64,000 nucleotides of DNA from positions 1,989,001-2,053,000 of the forward strand of contig NZ_CP133782.1 of NCBI RefSeq assembly GCF_034351645.1, written 5' to 3'. This document shows positions 39,831-49,349 of this stretch, in pieces. The notes beneath the pieces were generated by a model. The model was not told where the DNA came from, searched no databases, and saw nothing but the letters and a program-made list of their open reading frames with translations. Every line of letters starts with the position of its first letter. Positions within the stretch are counted from its first letter, which is position 1. Made by a program: the position numbers and the translations under genes. The stretch comes from Pseudomonas sp. DC1.2. GTDB taxonomy: Bacteria; Pseudomonadota; Gammaproteobacteria; Pseudomonadales; Pseudomonadaceae.

Positions 39831-40562
39831 TTACTCCAGTGAGCCACCGGCCAGGGCACACAGCTGGATCGGGTCCAGAATATGGATTTCCTTACCTTCG
39901 GCGGCTATCAATTCGTTTTGCTGGAAGCGCGTGAATACTCGGGACACGGTTTCCACCGCCAGGCCCAGGTAGTTGCCGATTTCGTTACGCGACATGCTCA
40001 AACGGAACTGATTGGCGGAAAAACCACGGGCGCGAAAGCGCGCGGACAGGTTGACCAGGAAGGTGGCGATGCGTTCGTCGGCGGTTTTCTTCGACAACAG
40101 CAGCATCATTTGCTGATCGTCGCGAATCTCGCGGCTCATCACTCGCATCAACTGACGACGCAATTGCGGCAGTTGCAGGGCCAGTTCGTCGAGGCGATCG
40201 AAAGGAATTTCGCAGACCGAGGTTGTCTCCAGTGCTTGCGCCGAGACGGGGTGCTTTTCAGTGTCCATGCCCGATAGACCGACCAGTTCGCTTGGCAAGT
40301 GGAAACCGGTCAGTTGCTCTTCGCCACCATCGCTCAGGCTAAAAGTCTTTAACGCGCCGGAGCGTACTGCATAAACGCAATCGAAGGTGTCGCCCTGACG
40401 GAACAGAAACTCGCCTTTCTTCAGCGGACGACCCCGCTTAACGATTTCGTCCAACGCATCCATGTCTTCCAGATTCAGAGAAAGTGGCAAGCAGAGGGGA
40501 GCCAGGCTGCAATCCTTGCAATGAGCTTGGCTATGAGCGCGCAGTTTTACTGGCTCGGACAT
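39831..40562 (-). CDS. anr: Anaerobic regulator ANR (FNR family)
   Basis: The 243-residue oxygen sensor binds a [4Fe-4S] cluster through Cys15, Cys18 and Cys24 in [10 protein letters not shown] plus Cys117 in SVCEIPF, and activates low-oxygen genes when the cluster is intact. A cyclic-nucleotide-like beta roll (about 30-140) leads to the C-terminal helix-turn-helix ([20 protein letters not shown]), whose E-xx-SR residues read TTGAT. The ATG at 40562 has AAGGA upstream. ANR boxes lie in front of hemN and the cco operons in this same window. Confidence 0.96.
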   Translation of the reverse strand: MSEPVKLRAHSQAHCKDCSLAPLCLPLSLNLEDMDALDEIVKRGRPLKKGEFLFRQGDTFDCVYAVRSGALKTFSLSDGGEEQLTGFHLPSELVGLSGMDTEKHPVSAQALETTSVCEIPFDRLDELALQLPQLRRQLMRVMSREIRDDQQMMLLLSKKTADERIATFLVNLSARFRARGFSANQFRLSMSRNEIGNYLGLAVETVSRVFTRFQQNELIAAEGKEIHILDPIQLCALAGGSLE

Positions 40563-40711
40563 TTCTTTAATCCTTGTGGGAAAACACACATAAGCCGTAA
40601 GGGTAACTCACGGGAGGACATTGAGGCCAGCACGCGGCGATTTTGCCGCAGGGGAGCAACGTCAGCGGCAGGTCGATCCACTGGCGCGTTGCCGTTTACA
40701 GGAATAAAACG

Positions 40712-42094
40712 TCAAATCACTCGTGAAAATCGCTGGCGATTGTGCGGGTCCAGGTACGCATCGAAGACCATGCACACCGAGCGAACTAGTAATCGGCCGG
40801 CCGGCAGGACGCTGATGCGTTGGTTTTCCAGGTGGATCAGTCCGTCGGTGGCCATGGCCTGCAATTGCGGCCACAGTTCCCCAAAATAACCCCTAAAGTC
40901 GATGTTGAATGCCTGTTCGATTTCAGCGAATTCCAACGTGAAGTTGCAGATCAGTTGCTGAATCACCGCCCGGCGCAGGCGGTCATCGGCGTTGCAAATC
41001 AAACCACGGCTGGTGGCCAGTTGTGCCGAGGCGAGGGCGTTCTGGTAGTGGTTCAGATCGCTGCTGTTCTGGCAGTACAGATCGCCGATCTGGCTGATGG
41101 CGGAGACCCCCAGCCCGATCAAATCGCAGTGGCCATGGGTGGTGTAGCCCTGGAAGTTGCGTTGCAGGGTCGACTCTTCCTGAGCAATCGCGAGTTCGTC
41201 GTCGGGCAAGGCGAAATGGTCCATACCGATGTAGCGGTAACCGGCCCGGGTCAGTTGTTCGATGGTGCCCTGAAGCATCTCCAGCTTCTGCGCCGGTGTC
41301 GGCAGTTCGTCGCTGTTGATCCGCCGTTGCGGCATGAAGCGTTCCGGCAGGTGTGCGTAATTGAACACCGAGAGCCGATCCGGTTGCAGGCTGATCACTT
41401 CATCCACCGTGTGGGCGAAGTGCTCGGGCGTCTGTTTTGGCAGACCGTAGATCAGATCAATATTGATCGAGCGAAACTGCAAGGTGCGCGCAGCGTCGAT
41501 GACGGCGCGTGTCTCTTCCAGGCTTTGCAGGCGATTGACCGCTCGCTGTACGGCAGGGTCAAGGTCTTGCAGGCCGATGCTGACCCGGTTGAAACCCAGT
41601 TCCCGCAGCAGGCCCATGGTCGACCAGTCGGCTTCACGCGGATCGATCTCGATGCCGTAGTCGCCGGAATCATCGTCCAGCAGATTGAAGTGTTTGCGCA
41701 ATTGCGCCATCAACTGACGCAGTTCGTCATGGCTGAGGAAGGTCGGGGTGCCGCCACCAAAGTGCAGTTGCTCGACTTTTTGCGCCGGGTCCAGGTGGCA
41801 GGCGATCAACTGGATCTCCTGCTCCAGCCGTTGCAAATAAGGCAGGGCCCGCCCGCGATCCTTGGTGATGACTTTGTTACAGGCGCAGTAGTAGCAAATG
41901 TTCGCGCAGAACGGCACATGCACATACAGCGACAGTGGGCGCAGTGCTTTGCGGCTTTCACGCAAGGCATGGAACAAGTCGAAGGTGCCGACCTGGCTAT
42001 TGAATTGCACGGCGGTCGGGTACGAGGTGTAACGCGGTCCCGCCAGGTCGTAACGGCGGATCAGATCTGTGTCCCAACGAATGGCGTCGAGCAT
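40712..42094 (-). CDS. hemN: Oxygen-independent coproporphyrinogen III oxidase
   Basis: The 460-residue radical SAM enzyme decarboxylates coproporphyrinogen III without oxygen, which keeps haem synthesis going for cbb3 oxidases. The cluster-binding motif CANICYYCAC (CxxxCxxC) lies about residue 62, preceded by GPRYTSYPTA. FGGGTPTFLSHDEL and GIEIDPREA follow. The C-terminal HemN domain is complete. A perfect ANR box lies 64 bases upstream of the start, so ANR control is strongly indicated. Confidence 0.97.
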   Translation of the reverse strand: MLDAIRWDTDLIRRYDLAGPRYTSYPTAVQFNSQVGTFDLFHALRESRKALRPLSLYVHVPFCANICYYCACNKVITKDRGRALPYLQRLEQEIQLIACHLDPAQKVEQLHFGGGTPTFLSHDELRQLMAQLRKHFNLLDDDSGDYGIEIDPREADWSTMGLLRELGFNRVSIGLQDLDPAVQRAVNRLQSLEETRAVIDAARTLQFRSINIDLIYGLPKQTPEHFAHTVDEVISLQPDRLSVFNYAHLPERFMPQRRINSDELPTPAQKLEMLQGTIEQLTRAGYRYIGMDHFALPDDELAIAQEESTLQRNFQGYTTHGHCDLIGLGVSAISQIGDLYCQNSSDLNHYQNALASAQLATSRGLICNADDRLRRAVIQQLICNFTLEFAEIEQAFNIDFRGYFGELWPQLQAMATDGLIHLENQRISVLPAGRLLVRSVCMVFDAYLDPHNRQRFSRVI

Positions 42095-42157
42095 GCGGGC
42101 ATTCCCCGGATAGGCTGGCAGTGTCAGCGAGTCTATGGGGTGCGGCGTTAGGGCATC

Positions 42158-42171
42158 TTGATTTGCATCAA
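42158..42171 (-). promoter_or_regulatory. ANR box of hemN
   Basis: TTGATTTGCATCAA is a perfect TTGAT-N4-ATCAA FNR/ANR site. If it sits at the usual -41.5 position, transcription starts near 42123, about 30 bases before the hemN ATG. Confidence 0.85.
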
Positions 42172-42239
42172 CGGTCGATCCAGGTAGGCAGTACGGGCCT
42201 CTTCGCGGCTAGGCTCACGTCCTCATTGATGTGCATTCC

Positions 42240-42270
42240 CCTGTGGGAGCGAGCTTGCTCGCGAAGGGCG
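42240..42270. repeat. REP element
   Basis: CTGTGGGAGCGAGCTTGCTC followed by GCGAA is a single copy of the REP core, located 10 bases past the stop of the membrane protein gene at 42281. Confidence 0.7.
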
Positions 42271-42280
42271 CACCGCCGAT

Positions 42281-42964
42281 TTAGTGCCCCATCAACCAAT
42301 GTTGATGCGGCCCCGGCAATGTCCAGATTCCGAACAGGATCACCAGCAACCCACCGCTCATGCGCACGCTGCGCTTGCGTAACAACGCCGTCACGCGTTC
42401 TGCCGCCAGGCCGGTGGCCAATAACACGGGCCATGTGCCCAGCCCGAACGCCAGCATCAACATCGCACTGTCCAGCGCGTTGCCTTGACTCGCTGCCCAC
42501 AGCAAGGTGCTGTAAACCAGTCCGCACGGCAACCAGCCCCATAGCGCGCCCAGCAGCAGGGCGCGGGGCAGGCTCGACACTGGCAGCAGTGTGTTGGCCA
42601 GCGGCTGGATATGCCGCCACAGGCCACGGCCGAGGCTTTCGATGCGTGTCAGGCCGCTCCACCAGCCGGCCAGGTACAAGCCCATGCAAATCAGCAGCAG
42701 CCCGGCGATGATGCGCATGAACATCGCCGCAGGGCTGTTGGCCACTGCCCAGCCAGCGAGGCCGATCAGCAGACCGGCGGTGGCGTAGCTGATAATTCGC
42801 CCCAGGTTATACGCCAGCAGCAAGCGGAAACGACGGCTGCGTTGCTCCTTGGGAATGGCCAACGTCAGTGCGCCCATCAAGCCGCCGCACATGCCCAGGC
42901 AGTGCCCGCCACCGAGCAGGCCGAGGATCAGGGCTGATACCAGCAGTGGCGCCAATTCAAGCAT
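42281..42964 (-). CDS. TauE/SafE-type (DsbD-like) membrane protein of the cco cluster
   Basis: The 227-residue protein has six or more hydrophobic segments. A Cys- and His-bearing motif, GGGHCLGMCGG, lies in the first helix and GWLPCGLVYSTLLW in a later one. Sequence fits the sulfite exporter TauE/SafE or DsbD transmembrane family members that accompany ccoS. A role in copper handling or thiol supply for oxidase assembly is inferred from position. The ATG at 42964 overlaps the ccoS end by 8 bases. Confidence 0.85.
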   Translation of the reverse strand: MLELAPLLVSALILGLLGGGHCLGMCGGLMGALTLAIPKEQRSRRFRLLLAYNLGRIISYATAGLLIGLAGWAVANSPAAMFMRIIAGLLLICMGLYLAGWWSGLTRIESLGRGLWRHIQPLANTLLPVSSLPRALLLGALWGWLPCGLVYSTLLWAASQGNALDSAMLMLAFGLGTWPVLLATGLAAERVTALLRKRSVRMSGGLLVILFGIWTLPGPHQHWLMGH

Positions 42965-43175
42965 GGGGTGGCGCCTGGTCATCCGGTTTCACTGGATGGC
43001 CACTGGCTTCGTCGACCGCCGCCTTGTGGTTAGGGTCTTGGTCGTCGAACAGGATGCTGTGGGCCGGGCCGTCGAGGTCGTCGTACTGACCACTGTCGAC
43101 CGCCCAGAAAAAGATGTAGACGGCGATGGCTACGATCAGCAGCGCCGCCGGGATCATCACGTAAAGAGCTGGCAT
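42957..43175 (-). CDS. ccoS: cbb3 oxidase maturation protein CcoS
   Basis: The 72-residue protein has one N-terminal membrane helix (ALYVMIPAALLIVAIAVYIFFW, about 3-24), then the family's WAVDSGQYDDLDGPAHSILF segment. In other bacteria CcoS is needed to insert haem and copper into cbb3 oxidase. It is 22 bases downstream of ccoI and overlaps the next gene, so it is part of the ccoGHIS operon. Confidence 0.95.
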   Translation of the reverse strand: MPALYVMIPAALLIVAIAVYIFFWAVDSGQYDDLDGPAHSILFDDQDPNHKAAVDEASGHPVKPDDQAPPHA

Positions 43176-43197
43176 TTGGACTCCTTGCCCGTGCGGC

Positions 43198-45648
43198 TCA
43201 TGCCGGCAGCGGACGGGTTACGGGTGTCGCGCTGGCGGCCGGCATACCCGGCATACGCGTCAGGCGTAGAGCGTTCAGCACAACCGTCAAAGAACTGATC
43301 GACATGCCGACCGCCGCCCACACCGGGGTGATCCAGCCGAGGGCGGCAAACGGTAGCATGAGGCCGTTGTACAGTGCGGCCCACAGCAGGTTTTCGATGA
43401 TCACCCGGCGGGTGCGCCGTGCCAGGCTGAAGGCTTGCACCAGCGCGCCGAGACGGTTCGACAACAGCACCGCGTCGGCGCTGGTTTTCGCCAGGTCCGT
43501 GGCTGATCCCATGGCCACGCTGATGTCGGCTGCCGCCAGCACCGGCACATCGTTGACCCCGTCGCCGAGCATCAGCACCTTGCGTCCTTCTTTGTGCAAC
43601 TGTTGCAGGACCTGCAACTTATCATCCGGGCGCAAGCCACCATAGGCCTCGTCGATGCCCAACTCGGCGGCGACGCTGGCGACCATCGGCGAGCTGTCGC
43701 CGGACAGCAGCAGGGTGCGCCAACCCCGTGCCTTGCACGCGGCGAGCAGGGCCTGGGCGTCGGCGCGCAAACGATCGTCGAGGACAAACCAGGCCAGCGG
43801 CCCGCTGCTGTCGCCAAGCAGCAGCCACTGACCCGCTTCATTGGGCATCAATGGCACGGAGGCGCCACTGAGTTCGCAGACAAAACCTGGATGGCCGATA
43901 CGCAGGCGATGGCTGCTCACCAAACCTTCAAGGCCCAGACCGGGCGTGCTGTGAACTTCTTCAGCGGCCAGTGGTGCGCGACCAAAAGCTCGGGCAATCG
44001 GGTGTTCGGAGCGGTTTTCCAGGGCGGCGGCGAGGCTTAGGCACTGATCGCTGTCGAGGGCGCCCAACGTGCGGATCGAGCGCAGGGCCAGGCGACCTTC
44101 GGTGAGCGTACCGGTCTTGTCGAAAATCACCGTGTCGATCTGATTCAACCCTTCCAGCACATGGCCGCGAGTCAACAGCAGGCCGAGTTTGTGCAGGGTG
44201 CCAGTGGCGGCGGTGAGTGCGGTCGGCGTCGCGAGGGACAAGGCGCACGGACAGGTTGCCACCAGCATCGCCAGCACGATCCAGAATGCTCGCGACGAAT
44301 CCAGCTCCCACCACAGCAGGCCGATGACAGCGGCGGCAATCAGCGACACCAGCAGGAACCATTGCGCCGCCCGGTCGGCGATTTCCGCCAGTCGGGGTTT
44401 TTCAGCCTGGGCGCGGTCCAGCAGGCGGACGATGGCCGACAGTCGTGTGTCTTGACCCAGTGCCAGGACTTCAACGGTCAATGCACCCTCGACGTTCAAG
44501 GTGCCGGCAGTGACTGCATCACCCAAGGTGCGCGGTTGCGGCAGGTATTCACCGGTGAGCAGGGACTCATCAATGCTCGATTGACCATCGAGGATCTTGC
44601 CATCGGCCGGCAGAATCGCTCCGGGGTGTACCAGTACCTGGTCGCCGACGCGTAATTCACTCAGCAGGATTCGCTCGCTCTGACCGTCGGCGCTCAGCCG
44701 CAGGCAGGAAGCGGGCAACAGATTGACCAGTTGTGCCGTGGCCGCGGCGGTGCGCTCACGGGCTCGGCGTTCCAGATAACGCCCGGCCAGCAGGAACAGC
44801 GCAAACATGCCCACCGCGTCGAAGTACAGCTCGCCGACACCGGTGATTGCAGTCCAAATGCCGGCAAGATAAGCGCTGCCGATGGCGAGGGAGACAGAAA
44901 CGTCCATGGTCAGATGGCGTGTGCGCAAGTCGCGCATGGCGCCCTTGAAGAATGGCGCGCAGCTGTAGAACACGATGGGCGTAGTGAGGAACAGCGCGAC
45001 CCAACGCAAGATGGTGTGCAATTCGGGGCTGAGGTCGATATTGAATTCTGGCCAGGTGGCCATGGTCGCCATCATGGCCTGGAACCACAGCAGCCCGGCC
45101 ACGCCGAGTTGACGCAACGCCAAACGGTTTTCGCTGGCCAGTTGTTCGCTGGCACGGTCGGCCTGATACGGGTGCGCGGCGTATCCGATGTGGCGCAGTT
45201 CGCTGAGTACCTGGCTCAGCGGTAGCTCGGAATCGGCCCAGCGCACGTGCAAACGGTGGTTGGACAGGTTCAGTCGCGCTTCAGCCACCGCTGGCAAGCC
45301 GCGCAGGTGTTTTTCGATTAACCAGCCGCAGGCGGCGCAACTGATGCCTTCCATCAGCAGCGTAGTTTCGGCGAGATCGCCGTCGTGGCGCACGAACGGT
45401 TGCTGGACGTCCGCGCGGTCGTACAGCGCCAGTTCATCGACCAACTGCACCGGCAAGGCTCCAGGGTTGGACGAGGCTTCGCTGCGATGCTGGTAATAAC
45501 TTTCCAGCCCTCCGGCCACGATGGCTTCAGCCACTGCCTGGCAACCCGGGCAGCAGAACTCGCGGGTTTCACCGAGCACGGCGGCGGTGAAGCGGCTGCG
45601 GGCCGGGACGGGCAGGGCGCAGTGGTAGCAAGGGGTTGGGGTGGTCAT
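43198..45648 (-). CDS. ccoI: Copper-translocating P-type ATPase CcoI
   Basis: The 816-residue membrane ATPase supplies copper for the CcoN active site. An N-terminal Cys-rich segment (CYHCALPVPAR and FCCPGC) is followed by an HMA domain with GISCAACGWL, membrane helices with the ion-path motif CPC in LVATCPCALSLATP, phosphorylation site DKTGTL, and the hinge MLGDGVNDVPVL. This arrangement marks the CtpA/CopA2 subclass dedicated to oxidase assembly. ccoS follows directly. ccoH lies upstream across a REP pair. Confidence 0.96.
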   Translation of the reverse strand: MTTPTPCYHCALPVPARSRFTAAVLGETREFCCPGCQAVAEAIVAGGLESYYQHRSEASSNPGALPVQLVDELALYDRADVQQPFVRHDGDLAETTLLMEGISCAACGWLIEKHLRGLPAVAEARLNLSNHRLHVRWADSELPLSQVLSELRHIGYAAHPYQADRASEQLASENRLALRQLGVAGLLWFQAMMATMATWPEFNIDLSPELHTILRWVALFLTTPIVFYSCAPFFKGAMRDLRTRHLTMDVSVSLAIGSAYLAGIWTAITGVGELYFDAVGMFALFLLAGRYLERRARERTAAATAQLVNLLPASCLRLSADGQSERILLSELRVGDQVLVHPGAILPADGKILDGQSSIDESLLTGEYLPQPRTLGDAVTAGTLNVEGALTVEVLALGQDTRLSAIVRLLDRAQAEKPRLAEIADRAAQWFLLVSLIAAAVIGLLWWELDSSRAFWIVLAMLVATCPCALSLATPTALTAATGTLHKLGLLLTRGHVLEGLNQIDTVIFDKTGTLTEGRLALRSIRTLGALDSDQCLSLAAALENRSEHPIARAFGRAPLAAEEVHSTPGLGLEGLVSSHRLRIGHPGFVCELSGASVPLMPNEAGQWLLLGDSSGPLAWFVLDDRLRADAQALLAACKARGWRTLLLSGDSSPMVASVAAELGIDEAYGGLRPDDKLQVLQQLHKEGRKVLMLGDGVNDVPVLAAADISVAMGSATDLAKTSADAVLLSNRLGALVQAFSLARRTRRVIIENLLWAALYNGLMLPFAALGWITPVWAAVGMSISSLTVVLNALRLTRMPGMPAASATPVTRPLPA

Positions 45649-45709
45649 GGGGTTTTCGCTAATGCCGCTGAATCTGTGTCGTGAGGTCGGGCCTCATCGT
45701 AAACACACT

Positions 45710-45770
45710 CGCTCCCACACTGGGGTGGTGGCGATCACCAAACCCTGTGGGAACGAGCCTGCTCGCGATA
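45710..45770. repeat. REP pair between ccoH and ccoI
   Basis: CGCTCCCACAC and the opposite CTGTGGGAACGAGCCTGCTC, followed by GCG, flank a short spacer. It lies inside the ccoGHIS gene string and may stabilise or split the transcript. Confidence 0.75.
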
Positions 45771-45790
45771 CGCCAAGCGCAGGCTTTTTA

Positions 45791-46327
45791 CTACTTCAGG
45801 TCTTCAGCACCTTGCAACGGCTCATCACCCAGCAGCAGGTCCTTGTCATGGCTGATCTGTTCTTCTTCGAACATGCGCCAGGTCTTGTCGTCTTGTACAC
45901 CCAACAATTCGACAAAGCGCCGGCCTTCGATTTTGTCACTCATCTGCCCAATGTAGCGTCCCTGTTCGGTCTCACTGCGGGTCATGATGATTTTTCGGTC
46001 CTTTTGCGGTTGGGTCGGCGAGATCAGGTTCAGCTCAAGAGTCTTGGGCTGGCTGTTACCGCTCAAGCGCAAATCGACCTCACCGGTCAGTTCATCCATG
46101 TGGATGTTGGCTCGCAGTTGCAGGGTCTTGGCGAGCAGTTCGCGGTCCAGCGAACGGTTGATGCCTTTGCCCGCTTCGTAGTAGTTGTCGTTGACTAGGT
46201 TGTCAGGGTTTTTCACCGCGATGGTAACCATGGACAGCGTCAGGGTCACCGAGCAGGTCAGGATCGCGATGATGATCCACGGCCAAAGATGTTTGTACCA
46301 AGGGCTTGCGGCATTTGCTGCGGGCAT
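45791..46327 (-). CDS. ccoH: cbb3 oxidase assembly protein CcoH (FixH)
   Basis: The 178-residue protein has one N-terminal membrane helix (about 11-36, KHLWPWIIIAILTCSVTLTL) and a FixH-type periplasmic domain, with the conserved NDNYYEAGKGINR segment. It interacts with CcoN and other assembly factors in characterised systems. It lies 11 bases downstream of ccoG, in the same operon. Confidence 0.93.
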   Translation of the reverse strand: MPAANAASPWYKHLWPWIIIAILTCSVTLTLSMVTIAVKNPDNLVNDNYYEAGKGINRSLDRELLAKTLQLRANIHMDELTGEVDLRLSGNSQPKTLELNLISPTQPQKDRKIIMTRSETEQGRYIGQMSDKIEGRRFVELLGVQDDKTWRMFEEEQISHDKDLLLGDEPLQGAEDLK

Positions 46328-46338
46328 GTTCAGTTCTC

Positions 46339-47757
46339 TTAACGAATTTGTGGGCCGATGAATCGGCTCTTGGCTTCAATGTGGACGCTGTCGTCATCGG
46401 CATCCTTGAGGGTGAATGTCACCTCGTTGGTGCTCGACGGCAGTTGTTCCGGTGCGCTGGACAGCTCCACCGGCTGGCTGAAAATTTCCCCGGCGGCGAC
46501 GTTGATCTCACGCTTGCCTTGCAACTTGAGATCAGGCAATCCGCTGGCTTGCAGCAAGTAAGTATGGTCGCGCTGGTCCTTGTTCATGATCTTCAGGCTG
46601 TAGACGTTTTCGATCCGGCCCTCAGCATTTTCGCGGTACAGCACGCGGTCCTTGCTGACGTCGAAACCCACCAGCGAACGCATGAAGAACGCCCCAGCGA
46701 GAAGGCTGATCATTGCCAGCAGCACCACGGCATAGCCGATCAGGCGCGGCCGCAGTTTATGGGTTTTTTGCCCAGACAAGTTGTGCTCGGTGGTGTAGCT
46801 GATCAGGCCGCGAGGATAGTCCATCTTATCCATGATGCTGTCGCAGGCATCGATGCACGCGGCACAGCCAATGCACTCGATTTGCAGGCCGTCGCGGATG
46901 TCGATGCCGGTTGGGCATACCTGGACGCACATGGTGCAGTCGATGCAGTCGCCGAGGCCTTGCGCCTTGTAGTCGGCGCCTTTTTTACGCGGGCCGCGGG
47001 ACTCACCGCGTCGCGGATCATAGGAGACGATCAGGGTGTCCTTGTCGAACATCACGCTCTGGAATCGGGCGTAAGGACACATGTAGATGCACACTTGCTC
47101 ACGCAGCCAGCCGGCGTTGCCATAAGTCGCGAGGGTGAAGAAGCCCACCCAGAAATATGACCAGCCATCGGCCTGGCCGGTAAAGAAGTCGATCATCAGT
47201 TCGCGAATCGGTGAAAAGTAGCCGACAAAGGTCATGCCGGTGATGAAACCGATCAGTAACCACAGGCTATGTTTGCTCAGCTTGCGCAGGAGCTTTTGGG
47301 CGCTCATCGGCGCTTTGTCGAGCTTGATGCGCTGATTGCGGTCGCCTTCCGTGACTTTCTCGCACCACATGAAAATCCAGGTCCAGACGCTCTGCGGGCA
47401 GGTATACCCGCACCAGACCCTTCCGGCGTACACGGTAATGAAGAACAAACCGAAAGCGCTGACGATCAGGATGCCCGAGAGCAGGATGAAATCTTGCGGC
47501 CAAAACGTTGCGCCAAAAATGAAAAACTTGCGTTCCGGCAGATTCCACCAAACAGCTTGATGGCCGCCCCAGTTCAGCCACACGGTGCCGAAATACAACA
47601 GGAACAGTGCGGCGCCGCCCATCATTCGCAGGTTGCGGAACAGGCCGGTGAAGGCGCGGGTGTAGATTTTTTCTCGAGAAGCGTAAAGATCGACGCTGTT
47701 ACTCGCGTTTTTGGCAGGCGGGGTAACGTCGTGTACGGGAATCTGATTGCTCATCAT
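46339..47757 (-). CDS. ccoG: cbb3 oxidase assembly protein CcoG (RdxA, ferredoxin-like)
   Basis: The 472-residue membrane protein has five or so helices and two [4Fe-4S] ferredoxin motifs, CIDCTMCVQVCPTGIDIRDG and CIGCAACIDACDSIMDK, plus an additional CGYTCPQSVW in the membrane part. In Rhodobacter CcoG reduces Cu(II) for CcoN assembly. A C-terminal Ig-like FixG domain ends the protein. Two adjacent ATG codons (47757 and 47754) could both start it; the difference is one residue. Operon order ccoG-ccoH-ccoI-ccoS is intact. Confidence 0.95.
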   Translation of the reverse strand: MMSNQIPVHDVTPPAKNASNSVDLYASREKIYTRAFTGLFRNLRMMGGAALFLLYFGTVWLNWGGHQAVWWNLPERKFFIFGATFWPQDFILLSGILIVSAFGLFFITVYAGRVWCGYTCPQSVWTWIFMWCEKVTEGDRNQRIKLDKAPMSAQKLLRKLSKHSLWLLIGFITGMTFVGYFSPIRELMIDFFTGQADGWSYFWVGFFTLATYGNAGWLREQVCIYMCPYARFQSVMFDKDTLIVSYDPRRGESRGPRKKGADYKAQGLGDCIDCTMCVQVCPTGIDIRDGLQIECIGCAACIDACDSIMDKMDYPRGLISYTTEHNLSGQKTHKLRPRLIGYAVVLLAMISLLAGAFFMRSLVGFDVSKDRVLYRENAEGRIENVYSLKIMNKDQRDHTYLLQASGLPDLKLQGKREINVAAGEIFSQPVELSSAPEQLPSSTNEVTFTLKDADDDSVHIEAKSRFIGPQIR

Positions 47758-48263
47758 TGCATCCCACGGCAGTGGAAAAGTGCCTCGGTCAGTACATGCC
47801 GACCGCGGTCAAATAGAAGTATTGCAGTGGCGCAATGATACGCCTGTCGCTCTAGCCTAGGGGTGCGACCTTTGGTCGCGTTGGGAAAAATCAATTGATG
47901 GTGTAGTGACTTGAATCAATTGACTTGTGGATTATGGACGGTTTTGCCGGGCTTGCCGTCCAATCGGCTCATGGGTTGAGTTCCCCCACGCGTTGCGGCG
48001 GGTCGCAGCGCTCGATACTCAGGACTCCAATCCGCTGGTGGTCCAGGCCACGATATGTTCTTCAGGTTGGAAGTATGCTGTTCGTTAATAGAGTCTTATT
48101 GGGTTTTCTTTCTGCGTTAGTTGCTGTGTGTTGAGCGTTTTGAGAAATATATTTTATAGGTATAAGTCTGGCCGCTGTTTGTTTTAATTTTTTATTTGGC
48201 ATAGTTTGGTTGTGGAGATCAATAACGGTTTCGTTTTTTTGTTTTAAATGGAAATGGATGCCT
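47758..48263. other. Intergenic region with an abrupt fall in GC
   Basis: No gene is convincing; a 69-codon open frame at 47925-48134 has no recognisable sequence. Near ccoG there are two TCAATTGA repeats (47891-47898 and 47916-47923, 25 bases apart), possibly operators. From about 48050 to 48260 the sequence turns AT-rich with long T runs, in contrast to both flanks, and leads into the phosphoesterase gene. Confidence 0.5.
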
Positions 48264-49280
48264 ATGAAGTTTTTTGAAAAGTATCAGCTGTTAACGAGTC
48301 TGATAATGATTGTTGTAATGCCTGCGGCTTATGCGGCCACTGCGCAGTATTCACCTAGAGCATTGGTGTTTGCTTCCGACCCACAGTATCCATGGACTGA
48401 GCATTCAGATAGCGGTACCGCTCAGACCGATAGCGATCGGGATGCCCGTTCCAAATGGCTGATCGAATCCCAATATTCTGATATCGCCAGTTTCAGGACG
48501 TTTAACAGTGGCGCTTCGAAAGTGCCGGTCATGATTAATGGAGATATCACAGCCTTCGGTCATGGTTGGCAGCGATCTACGGTCAAGCCAATTCTGGATA
48601 AATATCTGGGTGAAAACTATGACTACGGTCTGGGTAATCACGACTATGAAAACAATGTCGGTGATTGTTTTTTGAATAGCTGTGCTGCTGGCAGTGTTGT
48701 GGATTTCAATAATCGTTACGTGGGGAAGCTGGATTCCCTGGACGTGAAATTAAACAATCATATGTCTATCACCAAGTCGGTAATAGGAAGCCTCGCTTAT
48801 TCCAGAACATACGGCGATGTGCATTTGGTGCAATTGCATAACGAGCCAACGTACTCGACGGTTTTCACCGGTTGGGATTGGGGCATGCCAACGACCTATC
48901 AGATCACTGACTCCCTCGACTGGCTGGAGCAGGATTTGAAAGCGGCCCGTCAAAAAGGCCGGATCATCTTGCTCAATATGCACAAGCCGAATGATTGGAA
49001 GGGCAGCCGTGAACAGATTGATCGCTTCCGGCAGATGATTCAGAAATACCAGGTGACCGCGGTTTTTGCCGGGCACTACCACCGGGACGGCGGCGCGTGG
49101 TGGGGCTATGACCAGCGCACTTATTTTGGTGGTGTGCCGGTATTTCTGAGCGGTGGTGCCTCTCAGCAAACCTACCTGACCGCCAGCTTTTCCCAGGATC
49201 GTAAAAGTCTGACGGTGAGACTGGTCAAGGAAAACAAATGGCCAAAGCAGACCGAGGTGAAAACAATCCCGGTTCTCTAA
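48264..49280 (+). CDS. Secreted calcineurin-like metallophosphoesterase
   Basis: The 338-residue protein has a signal peptide (MKFFEKYQLLTSLIMIVVMP, cleaved near residue 25) and the metal-site motifs of the calcineurin-like family: SDPQ at 39 (Gln instead of the usual His), GDITAFG with Asp94, GNHDYEN at 124, NMHKPN, and FAGHYHRDGG. Substrate is unknown; it might be a nucleotide, lipid or sugar phosphate in the periplasm or outside. A start two codons upstream (48258) is also possible. It points opposite to all cco genes and has an AT-rich leader, suggesting late acquisition. Confidence 0.82.
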   Translation: MKFFEKYQLLTSLIMIVVMPAAYAATAQYSPRALVFASDPQYPWTEHSDSGTAQTDSDRDARSKWLIESQYSDIASFRTFNSGASKVPVMINGDITAFGHGWQRSTVKPILDKYLGENYDYGLGNHDYENNVGDCFLNSCAAGSVVDFNNRYVGKLDSLDVKLNNHMSITKSVIGSLAYSRTYGDVHLVQLHNEPTYSTVFTGWDWGMPTTYQITDSLDWLEQDLKAARQKGRIILLNMHKPNDWKGSREQIDRFRQMIQKYQVTAVFAGHYHRDGGAWWGYDQRTYFGGVPVFLSGGASQQTYLTASFSQDRKSLTVRLVKENKWPKQTEVKTIPVL

Positions 49281-49305
49281 TACGCTTTTTGGACAGTCCA
49301 TAAAA

Positions 49306-49328
49306 AGGCCCCACATGGTGGGGCCTTG
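49306..49328. terminator. Bidirectional terminator between phosphoesterase and ccoP
   Basis: AAGGCCCCAC and GTGGGGCCTT form a perfect ten-pair stem with an ATG loop. A-rich flank on one side and TTGTTT on the other allow termination from both convergent genes. Confidence 0.85.
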
Positions 49329-49349
49329 TTTAACTTCAAGCGTTTGCCT

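Noticed and set aside
40820..42151. 443-codon open frame on the plus strand
   Set aside because: It is antisense to hemN, which is unmistakable, and its protein resembles nothing known.
47925..48134. 69-codon open frame between ccoG and the phosphoesterase
   Set aside because: It crosses the composition change and matches no family that I recognise.
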